From the NCBI RefSeq assembly GCF_002934685.1, contig NZ_NKHL01000097.1:18364-82363 (forward strand): a stretch of DNA of 64,000 nucleotides, read 5' to 3'. The translations under genes and the position numbers were made by a program. Positions 36,081 through 45,268 of this stretch are shown piece by piece (within the stretch, counting starts at the first letter, position 1; every line of letters starts with the position of its first letter). The notes beneath the pieces were generated by a model that saw only the letters and a program-made list of their open reading frames with translations, made no database searches and was not told the DNA's origin. Source of the DNA: Pseudomonas bohemica (lineage in GTDB: Bacteria; Pseudomonadota; Gammaproteobacteria; Pseudomonadales; Pseudomonadaceae).

Positions 36081-37010
36081 TCAACGACGCTCGATAATCG
36101 CCGACCCCCAAGACAATCCCACCCCAAAGCCGCTGATTGCCACGCGCTTCCAGCGGTCGCTGAAGGCATGCTTTTCCAACAGCAGTGGAATACTTGATGA
36201 CACGGTATTGCCGGTTTCCAGCATATCCTTGACGAATTTCTCCGGCGCAGCTTCTTCAAAACGGCGCGCCACGGCGTCAACGATGGCCGCGCTGCCCTGG
36301 TGGATGCAATAGGCGTCGATATCGCTCGATGTCAGCCCGGAGCTATCGAGCAGCAGTTGCAGGTGCGCCGGCACTTTAACCAGGGCGAAGTTGAAGACCT
36401 GACGGCCATTCATGAGAAACAGCCCGTTGGCGACTTTCAAGTGCGCGGCACCGCTGCCGTCGGTGCCAAAGGCCGATTTGCCAAGTGTCCAGACCGGCTC
36501 ATCGCCCATCCAGGTAACGGTAGCGGCATCGCCAAACAGCATGGCGGTATTACGGTCTTCAGGGTCGACGATTTTGGAGTAGGGATCGGCGGTAATCAGC
36601 AGGCCATTCTTCAGGCCGGTGGCTTCCATGAAGCCCTTCATGGCGTATAGGCCATACACGTAACCCGAGCAGCCCAGCGAGAGGTCGAAGGCGGCGATAT
36701 GGATTGGCAGGCCCAATTTGGCCTGAACGATGGCTGCAGTGTGTGGCAATCCTTCTTCGTCACCGTTCTGGGTGACGACAATCAGCGCGTCAATGCTATC
36801 CGGGTGCAGTTCGGGGTGATTGGTGAACAGGGTTTTGACGGCCTCGACACATAGGTCGGAGGTTTCTTGAGCATCGTCTTTACGAGGCAGAAAGGCGGAG
36901 CCGATCTTGCCGAGAATGAAATCTTCGGCCTTGCCGAATTTCGCGCCCTGCGCATAGTTATCAACGCCGCCCGTGGGCACGTAGCTCGCGATACTTTTAA
37001 TGCCAATCAT
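36081..37010 (-). CDS. 3-oxoacyl-ACP synthase III-like enzyme (KASIII family)
   Basis: Thiolase-fold condensing enzyme of 309 residues. The triad of the FabH family is visible: Cys114 in DLSLGCSGYVYGL, His237 in AYCIHQGSAA and Asn268 in LETGNTVSSS. Relatives next to flagellin in P. syringae and P. putida are linked to flagellin glycosylation, probably supplying the acyl group (such as 3-hydroxybutyryl) of a modified amino sugar. Here it borders flgB and precedes the glycosyltransferase and acyltransferase genes. Its role in acyl supply is inferred; primary fatty acid synthesis is less likely given the setting. I did not find a convincing promoter. Confidence 0.85.
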   Translation of the reverse strand: MIGIKSIASYVPTGGVDNYAQGAKFGKAEDFILGKIGSAFLPRKDDAQETSDLCVEAVKTLFTNHPELHPDSIDALIVVTQNGDEEGLPHTAAIVQAKLGLPIHIAAFDLSLGCSGYVYGLYAMKGFMEATGLKNGLLITADPYSKIVDPEDRNTAMLFGDAATVTWMGDEPVWTLGKSAFGTDGSGAAHLKVANGLFLMNGRQVFNFALVKVPAHLQLLLDSSGLTSSDIDAYCIHQGSAAIVDAVARRFEEAAPEKFVKDMLETGNTVSSSIPLLLEKHAFSDRWKRVAISGFGVGLSWGSAIIERR

Positions 37011-37242
37011 GCTGGCTTCCCAATGCAGAAAAACGGGTAATCACCGCCCGCCGGGGACGGGGGCGTCTAGGGCTCCGTGGCGGGCCAGGACCTGCGACAA
37101 GCCAAAGGGCCTGCGCGCCTATTAATACAATACAGTGAAGATGCACGTTTTGACCCATTGGTCACAAGTCCGACGAATCGTACTCTGCAAAAAAATATGC
37201 CCATGAATGCGACGCATCCATGACATCTCTTGCCGCTTTGCC

Positions 37243-37278
37243 GTCGGAAAAGCGGAAAACCATTGCCGCTTTTCTGAC
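37243..37278. promoter_or_regulatory. Dyad element upstream of flgB, candidate enhancer site
   Basis: GTCGGAAAAGCGG and CCGCTTTTCTGAC form a 13-base inverted repeat with one mismatch and a 10-base centre. It ends 52 bases before the flgB -24 element, a usual enhancer position for a sigma-54 activator such as FleR or FleQ. No T-run follows. Confidence 0.4.
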
Positions 37279-37330
37279 ATCGCCGCTTGTCGCTGCTCCG
37301 CAGAGCCCCGGAAATCAGGGCTTTCCAATT

Positions 37331-37346
37331 TGGCATGAGGCTTGCT
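37331..37346 (+). promoter_or_regulatory. Sigma-54 promoter of flgBCDE
   Basis: TGGCATGAGGCTTGCT matches TGGCAC-N5-TTGCW with one mismatch and exact spacing, 47 bases before flgB. Confidence 0.85.
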
Positions 37347-37392
37347 TCAGCACCAATCACAGATATCTGGTCTGCCGCCAAAGGTTACCGAC

Positions 37393-37800
37393 ATGAGTAT
37401 CAGTTTCGACAATGCGCTGGGCATTCACCAGCAAGCCCTCACCTTTCGCGCAGAGCGAGCGGAGGTATTGGCCAATAACCTGGCCAATGCCGATACCCCT
37501 AACTACAAGGCTCGGGACCTGGACTTTGCTGCCGTTCTGGCCAACCAGAGCGACAAGACCAGGAACGGCACCTTCGCCCTCGAGCGAACCAATGCCAGAC
37601 ATATTGAAGCCGAAGGTCTGGGCACCGGTGATGAGGAACTGCTGTACCGCACCCCATCGCAGCCTTCCATCGATCAGAACACCGTCGATGCGCAGATCGA
37701 ACAAGCGAACTACGCGCAGAACTCAGTGAACTTCCAGGCCAGCTTCACACTGCTCAACAGTAAATTCAAAGGGCTGGTATCGGCCCTTCGCGGAGAGTAA
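37393..37800 (+). CDS. flgB: Flagellar proximal rod protein FlgB
   Basis: Rod subunit next to the MS ring. The product is 135 residues with the rod/hook signature around NNLANADTPNYKARDLDF and the C-terminal helix FTLLNSKFKGLVSALRGE. The ATG at 37393 gives the family N-terminus MSISFDNALGIHQQAL. It is first of flgB-C-D-E. Confidence 0.97.
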   Translation: MSISFDNALGIHQQALTFRAERAEVLANNLANADTPNYKARDLDFAAVLANQSDKTRNGTFALERTNARHIEAEGLGTGDEELLYRTPSQPSIDQNTVDAQIEQANYAQNSVNFQASFTLLNSKFKGLVSALRGE

Positions 37801-37803
37801 GTC

Positions 37804-38253
37804 ATGTCTCTTGCCAACGTCTTCAATATCGCCGGTACCGGCATGAGCGCGCAAACCACGCGTTTGAATACCGTAGCCAGCAACATCGCCAACGCCGAGA
37901 CCGTCTCCTCGAGTATTGACAAGACCTATCGCGCCCGGCATCCGGTGTTCTCCACCATGTTCGACCAAGCCAGTGCCGACACCGGCGACAGCGGTTCGCT
38001 GTTTCAGGACCAGGACGCTGCCGGCAGTGGCGTGCAGGTCGCCGGTATCGTCGAGGATCAGAGCAATCTTGAAGGTCGCTATGAACCTAACAACCCGGCA
38101 GCGAACAAGGACGGCTACGTCTATTACCCGAACGTCAACGTGGTGGAGGAAATGGCTGACATGATTTCCGCCAGCCGTTCGTTTCAGACCAACGCGGACA
38201 TCATGAATACCGCGAAAACCATGATGCAGAAAGTCCTGACCCTGGGTCAGTGA
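37804..38253 (+). CDS. flgC: Flagellar proximal rod protein FlgC
   Basis: Rod subunit of 149 residues with the N-terminal signature SNIANAETVSSSIDKTYRAR and the C-terminal helix MADMISASRSFQTNADIMN. It starts 3 bases after the flgB stop. Confidence 0.97.
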   Translation: MSLANVFNIAGTGMSAQTTRLNTVASNIANAETVSSSIDKTYRARHPVFSTMFDQASADTGDSGSLFQDQDAAGSGVQVAGIVEDQSNLEGRYEPNNPAANKDGYVYYPNVNVVEEMADMISASRSFQTNADIMNTAKTMMQKVLTLGQ

Positions 38254-38268
38254 TAGAGGCGAGCCACC

Positions 38269-38970
38269 ATGACTACAACGACAGACAGCACTTCGGCTTC
38301 GTCCGTATTGACGGCACTGCAGAAGACGACCAGCACCACTGACAGCTCCACGGGCACGGCAGGCAGCGCGCTGGGCAAGGATGCCTTCCTGCAACTGCTG
38401 GTTACGCAGATGCAGAATCAGAACCCATTGGATCCGCAGGACAACAGCGAATTCGTGTCCCAGCTGGCCCAGTTCAGCAGTCTGGAAAGCATGCAGAGCC
38501 TTAACGACTCCGTCAGCACCATTCTCACCTCATATCAATCGTCGCAGGCTCTGCAGGCATCCTCGCTGGTGGGCCATACGGTGATAGCGACCGGCACCGT
38601 CGCCGACGTCGATACCAGCACCGGCCTGACCGGCTCCGTGAATCTGACCGATTCCAGTACCAGCAACACGGTCGGTGTGTATGACAGCAGCGGCACGCTG
38701 GTGCGCTCACTGGACATGGGTACGCAATCTGCGGGCACTTATAGCTTTACCTGGGATGGCAAGGACGGTGATGGCAATACGTTGGATTCGGGCAACTACA
38801 CGTTCAAAGCCGTGGCAACTGTTGATGGCACCTCGACTGTAATGACGACCAACCTGCCAACCACTGTCAACAGCGTGACTATGGCTACCACCAGTGGCGG
38901 TGAAATGACACTCAACCTTGCGACAGGGTCCAGCGTTGCTCTGTCGGCTGTTCAAACCATCGGAATTTAA
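38269..38970 (+). CDS. flgD: Hook cap / scaffolding protein FlgD
   Basis: Exported cap required for hook polymerisation. The product is 233 residues: the conserved N-terminal export and cap region (KDAFLQLLVTQMQNQNPLDP, DNSEFVSQLAQFSSLE) and a C-terminal Ig-like/FlgD-Tudor part (TYSFTWDGKDGDGNTLDSGN). It lies 15 bases after flgC. Confidence 0.96.
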   Translation: MTTTTDSTSASSVLTALQKTTSTTDSSTGTAGSALGKDAFLQLLVTQMQNQNPLDPQDNSEFVSQLAQFSSLESMQSLNDSVSTILTSYQSSQALQASSLVGHTVIATGTVADVDTSTGLTGSVNLTDSSTSNTVGVYDSSGTLVRSLDMGTQSAGTYSFTWDGKDGDGNTLDSGNYTFKAVATVDGTSTVMTTNLPTTVNSVTMATTSGGEMTLNLATGSSVALSAVQTIGI

Positions 38971-38997
38971 TGCCGGCATCGGCGCAGGAGTGAAACT

Positions 38998-40305
38998 ATG
39001 TCTTTCAACGTCGGCCTTACCGGCCTGGCAGCAGCCAATAAGGCGCTCGATGTCACCGGCAACAACATTGCCAACGTGGCAACCACCGGCTTCAAATCAT
39101 CGCGCACGGAATTCGCCGATCAATACGCTCAGTCGATCCGTGGCACATCGGGCAAGACCACAGTAGGCAGTGGGGTAACCACTGCGGCAGTGTCGCAATC
39201 GTTCACCCAAGGCAACATCACCTCCACTGGCAACAGCCTGGACATGGCCATCAATGGCAATGGCTTCTTCATATTGAGCGACAACGGCTCCAAGCTATAT
39301 TCCCGTGCCGGTGCCTTCTACAGTGACAAGTCCGGGTATGTCGTCGATGCCAGCGGCAACAATCTGCAAGGCTACACCACCGATTCTTCGGGCAACCTGA
39401 CCTCGGGCATATTATCCAACCTGCAAATCGACACCTCCAACCTGGATCCCAAAGCCACCACCAGCGTCAGCGAGACTGTCAACCTTAACTCCAGCGCCAC
39501 CACGCCCACGGTCAGTCCGTTCAGCGCGAGCGACACCAGTAGCTACAACTACAGTTTCAACACCGATGTTTATGACAGTCAGGGCAATGCTCACCAACTG
39601 AACCAGTATTTCGTGAAGGATGACACGGCCAATTCCTGGACGATGTACACCACTGTCGACGGTGTGAATCCGAGTGATCCGACCTCCACAACACCGCTGG
39701 CGAACACTCTCTCATTTAACTCTGACGGCTCATACAACTACACAGCCGGTGCCGTGACCGGTGGTTTGACGGTAAGTGATGACGGTAAATTCAGCCTGGC
39801 TGGATGGGTACCAGCGGCTCAAAGCAGCGACGGCAGTTGGTCGGCCAATGGCGCTTCGGCCAGCGCGTCGATCTCGCTGGACATGAACAATCTGACCCAG
39901 TACAACGCGACCTCCGCTACGACTGCCAAGGATCAAGACGGCTATGCCACGGGTGAACTGTCTGCATTGTCGGTGAGCGATACCGGCCAGCTGACGGCTA
40001 CCTTCAGCAACGGCATGACTAACGTCATTGGTCAGGTAGCGTTGGCTAACTTCGCCAACACTCAGGGCCTGAGCCCGGCCGGTGGCACCTCCTGGCGCGA
40101 AACGTACGCCTCAGGCGTGCCGGTGGTCGGCACTCCGGATGCAGGCACTTTCGGCTCGCTGACGGCTTCGTCTCTGGAAGATTCCAATGTCGATTTGACC
40201 TCGGAACTGGTAAATCTGATCAAGGCGCAGTCCAACTACCAGGCCAATGCCAAAACCATTTCCACTGAAAGCACCATCATGCAGACCCTCATTCAGATGA
40301 CCTGA
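38998..40305 (+). CDS. flgE: Flagellar hook protein FlgE
   Basis: Subunit of the hook. The product is 435 residues: N-terminal signature NNIANVATTGFKSSRTEFAD, a large variable middle, and the C-terminal helix LVNLIKAQSNYQANAKTIST. It ends flgBCDE and is followed by a strong terminator. Confidence 0.97.
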   Translation: MSFNVGLTGLAAANKALDVTGNNIANVATTGFKSSRTEFADQYAQSIRGTSGKTTVGSGVTTAAVSQSFTQGNITSTGNSLDMAINGNGFFILSDNGSKLYSRAGAFYSDKSGYVVDASGNNLQGYTTDSSGNLTSGILSNLQIDTSNLDPKATTSVSETVNLNSSATTPTVSPFSASDTSSYNYSFNTDVYDSQGNAHQLNQYFVKDDTANSWTMYTTVDGVNPSDPTSTTPLANTLSFNSDGSYNYTAGAVTGGLTVSDDGKFSLAGWVPAAQSSDGSWSANGASASASISLDMNNLTQYNATSATTAKDQDGYATGELSALSVSDTGQLTATFSNGMTNVIGQVALANFANTQGLSPAGGTSWRETYASGVPVVGTPDAGTFGSLTASSLEDSNVDLTSELVNLIKAQSNYQANAKTISTESTIMQTLIQMT

Positions 40306-40326
40306 TGGTCATTGACGCACTGCCTG

Positions 40327-40360
40327 AAGGCCCCAATCGCAAGATGGGGCCTTTTTTTTT
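40327..40360 (+). terminator. Rho-independent terminator after flgE
   Basis: AAGGCCCCA-ATCGCAAGA-TGGGGCCTT followed by eight more T is a textbook terminator, 22 bases after the flgE stop. It splits the flg block into flgBCDE and flgFGHIJKL. Confidence 0.92.
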
Positions 40361-40493
40361 GACGCCCCCAGGCCGATCCTTGCCTCCCCCCGGCAGAACA
40401 GCGCCGTTTTTTCGTCCTCAAGGGGGTGAGTCAAGGCTGATCTTACCCCCTCGAAAGCCTGTATCTCGGCGTATACAAAGGTTTTTTCAACCT

Positions 40494-40509
40494 TGGCCTG
40501 CTTGTTGCT
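40494..40509 (+). promoter_or_regulatory. Sigma-54 promoter of flgF operon
   Basis: TGGCCTGCTTGTTGCT, with GG-N10-GC spacing and TTGCT, lies 55 bases before the flgF start. Upstream at about 40402-40415 GCCGTTTTTTCGTC resembles half of the dyad found before flgB. Confidence 0.7.
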
Positions 40510-40563
40510 TTATCCATGTCTGAACACCGGCAGGCGGCATTCGCCCGTCATGGGAGACGCACC

Positions 40564-41304
40564 TTGGACAAAATGCTTTATGTAGCAATGACCGGTGCCA
40601 GCCAAAACGCGCTGGCACAGAAGTCACATGCCAACAACCTGGCCAACATTTCCACCACAGGCTTTCAACGCGACTTGGAACAGGCCCGTTCGATGCCTGT
40701 GTTCGGTGAAGTGTTTCCATCGCGCGCTTACGCCATGACCGAAAATCCCGGCACCGATTTTACCCCGGGGCCATTGCAGGCAACTGGTCGGGATCTGGAT
40801 GTGACAGCCGATGGCGACAGCTACATCGCCGTGCAGGCGCCCGATGGCAGCGAGGCCTACGTGCGTACTGCCAGCATGAACATCGATGCGTTAGGTGTGC
40901 TGCGCGACGGCAAGGGTATGCCGATCATGGGCAATGGCGGACCAATCGCAGTGCCGCCCGAGCAACAGATCGAGATCGGTAGCGACGGCACCATCAGCAT
41001 TCGCTCGATGGGCGAAGGCCCGCAGGTCATGGCGCAGGTCGATCGCATCAAACTGGTCAAGCCGCCGACCAGCAACCTTACCAAGGGCAGCGACGGCCTG
41101 ATGCACACCAAGGATGGCAAACCGGCGGCGGCCGAAGCCACCTCCAGCCTGACCGCAGGTTTCCTTGAAGCCAGCAACGTCAATGCCGTGGAAGAGATGA
41201 CCTCGGTGCTCGCCCTGTCCAAACAATTCGAGCTGCACATCAAAATGATGACCACTGCCAAGGAAGATGATGAGTCCGTGGCGCGTGTTTTGCAGAACAC
41301 CTGA
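40564..41304 (+). CDS. flgF: Flagellar proximal rod protein FlgF
   Basis: Rod subunit of 246 residues. The start is chosen as TTG at 40564 because GGGAG lies seven bases upstream and the family begins MDKMLYV; an ATG three codons later is the alternative. The N-terminal signature is NNLANISTTGFQRDLEQARS, and the C-terminal helix contains LALSKQFELHIKMMTTAKED. It is first in flgF-G-H-I-J-K-L. Confidence 0.95.
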   Translation: MDKMLYVAMTGASQNALAQKSHANNLANISTTGFQRDLEQARSMPVFGEVFPSRAYAMTENPGTDFTPGPLQATGRDLDVTADGDSYIAVQAPDGSEAYVRTASMNIDALGVLRDGKGMPIMGNGGPIAVPPEQQIEIGSDGTISIRSMGEGPQVMAQVDRIKLVKPPTSNLTKGSDGLMHTKDGKPAAAEATSSLTAGFLEASNVNAVEEMTSVLALSKQFELHIKMMTTAKEDDESVARVLQNT

Positions 41305-41352
41305 CAAATGATCGGGCGCGGCGAAAAACAAGCGCGCACCTAGGAGAATAGA

Positions 41353-42138
41353 ATGCTTCCTGCACTTTACGTCAGCAAGACCGGTCTGGCCGCCCAGGAC
41401 ATGAACCTGACGACCATTTCCAACAACCTGGCCAACGTTTCGACCACCGGTTTCAAGGCCGATCGCGCAGAGTTCCAGGATCTGCTCTACCAGACCAAGC
41501 GTCAGCCAGGTGCCAACTCTACCAATGACACCGAACTGCCGTCAGGCCTGCAGTTAGGTACCGGGGTGCGCATCGTCGGCACTCAGAAAAACTTCACTGC
41601 CGGCAGCCTGGCCACCACTGACCAGCCATTGGACATGGCAGTGAACGGCCGCGGTTTCTTTCAGATCATGCAGCCTGACGGCACCGTGGCCTACACCCGT
41701 GACGGTACCTTCCACCTGGACTCCAACGGCCAGATCGTGACCTCCAGTGGCATGGCGCTGGAACCCGCCATCGTTGTGCCGACCAACGCCCAGACTTTCA
41801 CGGTAGGCACCGACGGCACTGTGTCGATCACCACCGCCGCCAACGCTACGTCCCAGGTGATAGGCAACCTGCAGACCGCGGACTTCATCAACCCGGCCGG
41901 CCTGCAGTCTGTCGGGGGCAACTTGTACCTGGAAACCGCCTCCAGCGGCGCCCCACAGGTCGGTACGCCTGGTCTCAACGGTTTTGGCACTACGCTGCAA
42001 AACACCCTGGAAAACTCCAACGTGAGCACGGTCAACGAACTGGTCAACATGATTACCACGCAACGTGCCTACGAAATGAACTCCAAGGTAATTTCCACTG
42101 CGGACCAGATGCTCCAGTTCATTACCCAAAATCTGTAA
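41353..42138 (+). CDS. flgG: Flagellar distal rod protein FlgG
   Basis: Main subunit of the distal rod. The product is 261 residues, with [20 protein letters not shown] and the C-terminal [20 protein letters not shown] typical of FlgG. AGGAGAATAG precedes the ATG. It lies 48 bases after flgF. Confidence 0.98.
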   Translation: MLPALYVSKTGLAAQDMNLTTISNNLANVSTTGFKADRAEFQDLLYQTKRQPGANSTNDTELPSGLQLGTGVRIVGTQKNFTAGSLATTDQPLDMAVNGRGFFQIMQPDGTVAYTRDGTFHLDSNGQIVTSSGMALEPAIVVPTNAQTFTVGTDGTVSITTAANATSQVIGNLQTADFINPAGLQSVGGNLYLETASSGAPQVGTPGLNGFGTTLQNTLENSNVSTVNELVNMITTQRAYEMNSKVISTADQMLQFITQNL

Positions 42139-42187
42139 TTCAGGTACAGGGCGCTGCCCGCGCCAGCTACATTGTGAGGTCAGTGTC

Positions 42188-42883
42188 ATGAGTCGCTTGT
42201 TCAACGTATTTGCCCTGAGTGGGGTCGCCTTATTGGCAGGTTGCGTCGCGCCGCCTGCGAAACCCAACGATCCTTACTATGCACCGGTGCTGCCGCGTAC
42301 GCCGCTGCCAGCTGCGTCCAATAACGGTTCCATTTACCAGGCTGGTTTCGAGCAAAACCTGTATGGCGATCGCAAGGCATTTCGTGTAGGCGACATCATC
42401 ACTATTACCCTGGCCGAGAAAACCGCTGCCAGTAAAAGCGCCAATTCCAAGCTGACCAAGGATTCGGATACCTCGCTGGGGCTGACCTCACTGTTCGGTG
42501 GCGGCGTATCGGCCACCAATCCCCTGACCGGTGGCAAGCTCGGTTTGAATGCGGGCTACAGCGGTACACGGGCCACCGATGGCACCGCCAAGGCTGATCA
42601 GGCCAACAGCCTGACCGGCTCGGTGACGGTCACAGTGGCCGATGTACTCCCCAATGGCATTCTGTCGGTGCGTGGCGAGAAGTGGATGACGTTGAACACC
42701 GGTGAAGAACTGGTGCGTATAGCCGGCCTGATCCGCGCCGATGACATCGCGACTGACAACACCGTGTCATCCACCCGCGTGGCAGACGCGCGCATTACCT
42801 ATTCGGGTACCGGCTCATTTGCAGATACCAGTCAGCCAGGCTGGCTGGACCGATTTTTCATGAGTTCTTACTGGCCCTTCTAG
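42188..42883 (+). CDS. flgH: Flagellar L-ring lipoprotein FlgH
   Basis: Outer-membrane ring protein of 231 residues. The lipoprotein signal ends in the lipobox LAGC at 17-20, so Cys20 is acylated. Conserved segments include [20 protein letters not shown] and [15 protein letters not shown]. The stop abuts the flgI start region. Confidence 0.97.
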   Translation: MSRLFNVFALSGVALLAGCVAPPAKPNDPYYAPVLPRTPLPAASNNGSIYQAGFEQNLYGDRKAFRVGDIITITLAEKTAASKSANSKLTKDSDTSLGLTSLFGGGVSATNPLTGGKLGLNAGYSGTRATDGTAKADQANSLTGSVTVTVADVLPNGILSVRGEKWMTLNTGEELVRIAGLIRADDIATDNTVSSTRVADARITYSGTGSFADTSQPGWLDRFFMSSYWPF

Positions 42884-42895
42884 GTGTTGACCAAC

Positions 42896-44017
42896 ATGCG
42901 CAAACTCAAACACCTGATGGTTGCAACTCTGATCGCAGCGACGTCCCTGACGGCGGCTACCGCTGTCCAGGCCGAGCGATTGAAGGACATTGCCAGCATT
43001 TCCGGCGTGCGGACCAACCAGTTGATCGGTTATGGCCTGGTTGTGGGCCTCAACGGTACGGGGGATCAGACAACCCAGACGCCGTTTACTCTGCAGACAT
43101 TTAACAATATGTTGGCGCAATTCGGTATCAAAGTGCCGGCAAGCACAGGCACCGTGCAGCTGAAAAACGTCGCAGCAGTGTCGGTTCATGCCGATCTTCC
43201 GGCGTTCGCCAAGCCGGGTCAGCAAATTGACATCACCGTCTCTTCCATCGGCAACTCCAAGAGCCTTCGCGGTGGCAGCCTGTTGATGACCCCACTCAAG
43301 GGTATCGATGGGAATGTCTACGCCGTCGCGCAGGGCAACCTGGTCGTCGGCGGCTTCGACGCCGAAGGCCGCGACGGTTCCAAGATTACCGTCAATGTGC
43401 CGTCGGCCGGACGCATCCCGGGCGGCGCCAGTGTCGAACGTGCAGTGCCGAGCGGCTTCAACCAGGGCAACAGCTTGACTCTGGACCTCAACCGCTCCGA
43501 CTTCACCACCGCCAAGCGTATTGTCGACAAAATCAACGATATGCTCGGTCCGGGCGTCGCCCAGGCATTGGACGGTGGCTCAGTACGCGTCACCGCCCCG
43601 CTCGATCCCAGCCAGCGAGTGGACTACGTGTCGCTGCTGGAAAACTTGGAGATCGATCCCGGCCAGGCCGTGGCCAAGGTCATCATCAACTCGCGCACCG
43701 GTACCATCGTCATCGGCCAGAACGTCAAGGTGTCTCCTGCGGCAGTGACTCACGGCAGCCTGACCGTGACCATCACCGAAGACCCGATCGTCAGCCAGCC
43801 CGGGGCTTTTTCCAATGGCCAGACGGCGGTGGTGCCACGCTCGCGGGTCAACGCTCAGCAGGAAGCCAAGCCGATGTTCAAGTTCGGCCCGGGCACCACG
43901 CTCGACGAGATCGTGCGTGCGGTAAACCAGGTGGGCGCAGCCCCCGGAGATCTGATGGCGATTCTTGAAGCACTGAAGCAGGCTGGCGCGTTGCAAGCCG
44001 ATCTGATCGTGATTTGA
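42896..44017 (+). CDS. flgI: Flagellar P-ring protein FlgI
   Basis: Periplasmic ring protein. From the ATG at 42896 it is 373 residues, with a cleavable signal peptide of about 26 residues ending TAVQA before [23 protein letters not shown] and TTG codons just after the flgH stop (42884, 42887) are possible earlier starts. The mature sequence is highly conserved ([19 protein letters not shown] near the C-terminus). Confidence 0.97.
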   Translation: MRKLKHLMVATLIAATSLTAATAVQAERLKDIASISGVRTNQLIGYGLVVGLNGTGDQTTQTPFTLQTFNNMLAQFGIKVPASTGTVQLKNVAAVSVHADLPAFAKPGQQIDITVSSIGNSKSLRGGSLLMTPLKGIDGNVYAVAQGNLVVGGFDAEGRDGSKITVNVPSAGRIPGGASVERAVPSGFNQGNSLTLDLNRSDFTTAKRIVDKINDMLGPGVAQALDGGSVRVTAPLDPSQRVDYVSLLENLEIDPGQAVAKVIINSRTGTIVIGQNVKVSPAAVTHGSLTVTITEDPIVSQPGAFSNGQTAVVPRSRVNAQQEAKPMFKFGPGTTLDEIVRAVNQVGAAPGDLMAILEALKQAGALQADLIVI

Positions 44018-44028
44018 GGTAGGCAAGC

Positions 44029-45258
44029 ATGGACATGCCAAAGGGCGGCGTCACTACCAGCACCGATTCGGGGGCCTACACCGACCTTAATCGCCTGAAC
44101 GCGCTGAAAGTGGGTGACAAGGATAGCGACGCCAACCTGAGAAAGGTGGCGCAGGAGTTCGAATCGCTGTTTCTCGGTGAAATGCTCAAGTCGATGCGTT
44201 CGGCCAATGATGTGCTGGCCAAGGACAATCCGATGAACTCCGAGGCCGCCAAGCAGTACCAATCCATGTACGACCAGCAGTTGGCCGTGACCCTGTCCAA
44301 GCAGGGTAACGGCATCGGCCTGCAGGACGTGCTGATGCGCCAACTGTCCAAGAACAAGTCGACGCAACGCCCCGGCGGCAACCCATTCGCGCATGCGCCC
44401 GACACCACTCGGCAGACCCTGGGCGCCGTGCGCTCCGTTACCGCCGACCTCAAGGCCGATCGAGCGCAACCGACCAATCGCAACGACATGGCAATGCTCA
44501 ATCAGCGCCGCCTGTCCTTGCCCGCCAAGCTGACTGACCGACTGCTGGCGGGTATCGTCCCATCCACTGCCACCGATGCGGCCATGCAGGCCACCGCCAA
44601 AAACCGCATCAACGTCACCCGCACAGCCACTGGCAACAACGCGCTGCCGTCTAACTGGAAATCGGCGCTCACCAGCGGCACAGCCAAGGGCGACACCGGA
44701 AGCTGGCAGATTCACGGCCGCAGTGTGGCTCAGCCACCACTGGCGCCGGCTAAGAAAGCCTTCAACTCGGTCGACGATTTCGTTGCGACGATGCTGCCCC
44801 TGGCCAAGGATGCCGCCGCCCGTATCGGCGTCGATCCGACCGTGCTGGTGGCCCAGGCAGCGCTGGAAACGGGCTGGGGTAAATCGGTCATGCGTGATGA
44901 CAATGGCAACAGCAGCCACAACCTGTTTGGCATCAAGGCCACCGGCAGCTGGCAAGGGGATCAGGCGCGAGCCATTACCAGCGAATTTCGCGACGGCAAG
45001 ATGCTCAAGGAAACGGCGCAGTTCCGCTCGTACGACTCGTATGCCGACAGTTTCCATGATCTGGTCAGCCTGCTGCAGAACAACGATCGTTATCAAGATG
45101 TCGTGAACTCGGCCGATAACCCGGAACAATTCGTAAAAGAGTTGCAGAAGGCCGGCTATGCGACGGACCCGAACTACGCCACAAAGATTTCGGCGATTGC
45201 CAAACAGATGAAGAGCTACAGCGATTACGCTCAAGCTGCCTCACCCAAGACTTTATAA
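44029..45258 (+). CDS. flgJ: Rod scaffold and peptidoglycan hydrolase FlgJ
   Basis: Two-domain exported protein of 409 residues. The N-terminal rod-binding domain (about 1-105) contains AQEFESLFLGEMLKSMRSAN. The C-terminal glucosaminidase domain (about 245-405) has the catalytic region VLVAQAALETGWGKS with the probable Glu in LETGW, and NLFGIKATGSWQGD. It opens the peptidoglycan for the rod. It lies 11 bases after flgI. Confidence 0.96.
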   Translation: MDMPKGGVTTSTDSGAYTDLNRLNALKVGDKDSDANLRKVAQEFESLFLGEMLKSMRSANDVLAKDNPMNSEAAKQYQSMYDQQLAVTLSKQGNGIGLQDVLMRQLSKNKSTQRPGGNPFAHAPDTTRQTLGAVRSVTADLKADRAQPTNRNDMAMLNQRRLSLPAKLTDRLLAGIVPSTATDAAMQATAKNRINVTRTATGNNALPSNWKSALTSGTAKGDTGSWQIHGRSVAQPPLAPAKKAFNSVDDFVATMLPLAKDAAARIGVDPTVLVAQAALETGWGKSVMRDDNGNSSHNLFGIKATGSWQGDQARAITSEFRDGKMLKETAQFRSYDSYADSFHDLVSLLQNNDRYQDVVNSADNPEQFVKELQKAGYATDPNYATKISAIAKQMKSYSDYAQAASPKTL

Positions 45259-45268
45259 GGTTTGAACC

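Larger units (their letters stand above)
37011..37392. other. Divergent intergenic region between KASIII and flgB
   Basis: No gene is seen in these 382 bases. The part next to KASIII is G/C-rich (37040-37110), the middle (37120-37200) is A/T-rich, and the flgB side holds a dyad element and a sigma-54 promoter. This is also one of the two edges of the flg block whose orientation is unusual. Confidence 0.7.

Noticed and set aside
37170..37200. Possible sigma-54 element for the KASIII gene (GGGCATATTTTTTTGCA on the minus strand)
   Set aside because: The GG to GC distance is eleven bases, one too many for a functional -24/-12 promoter.
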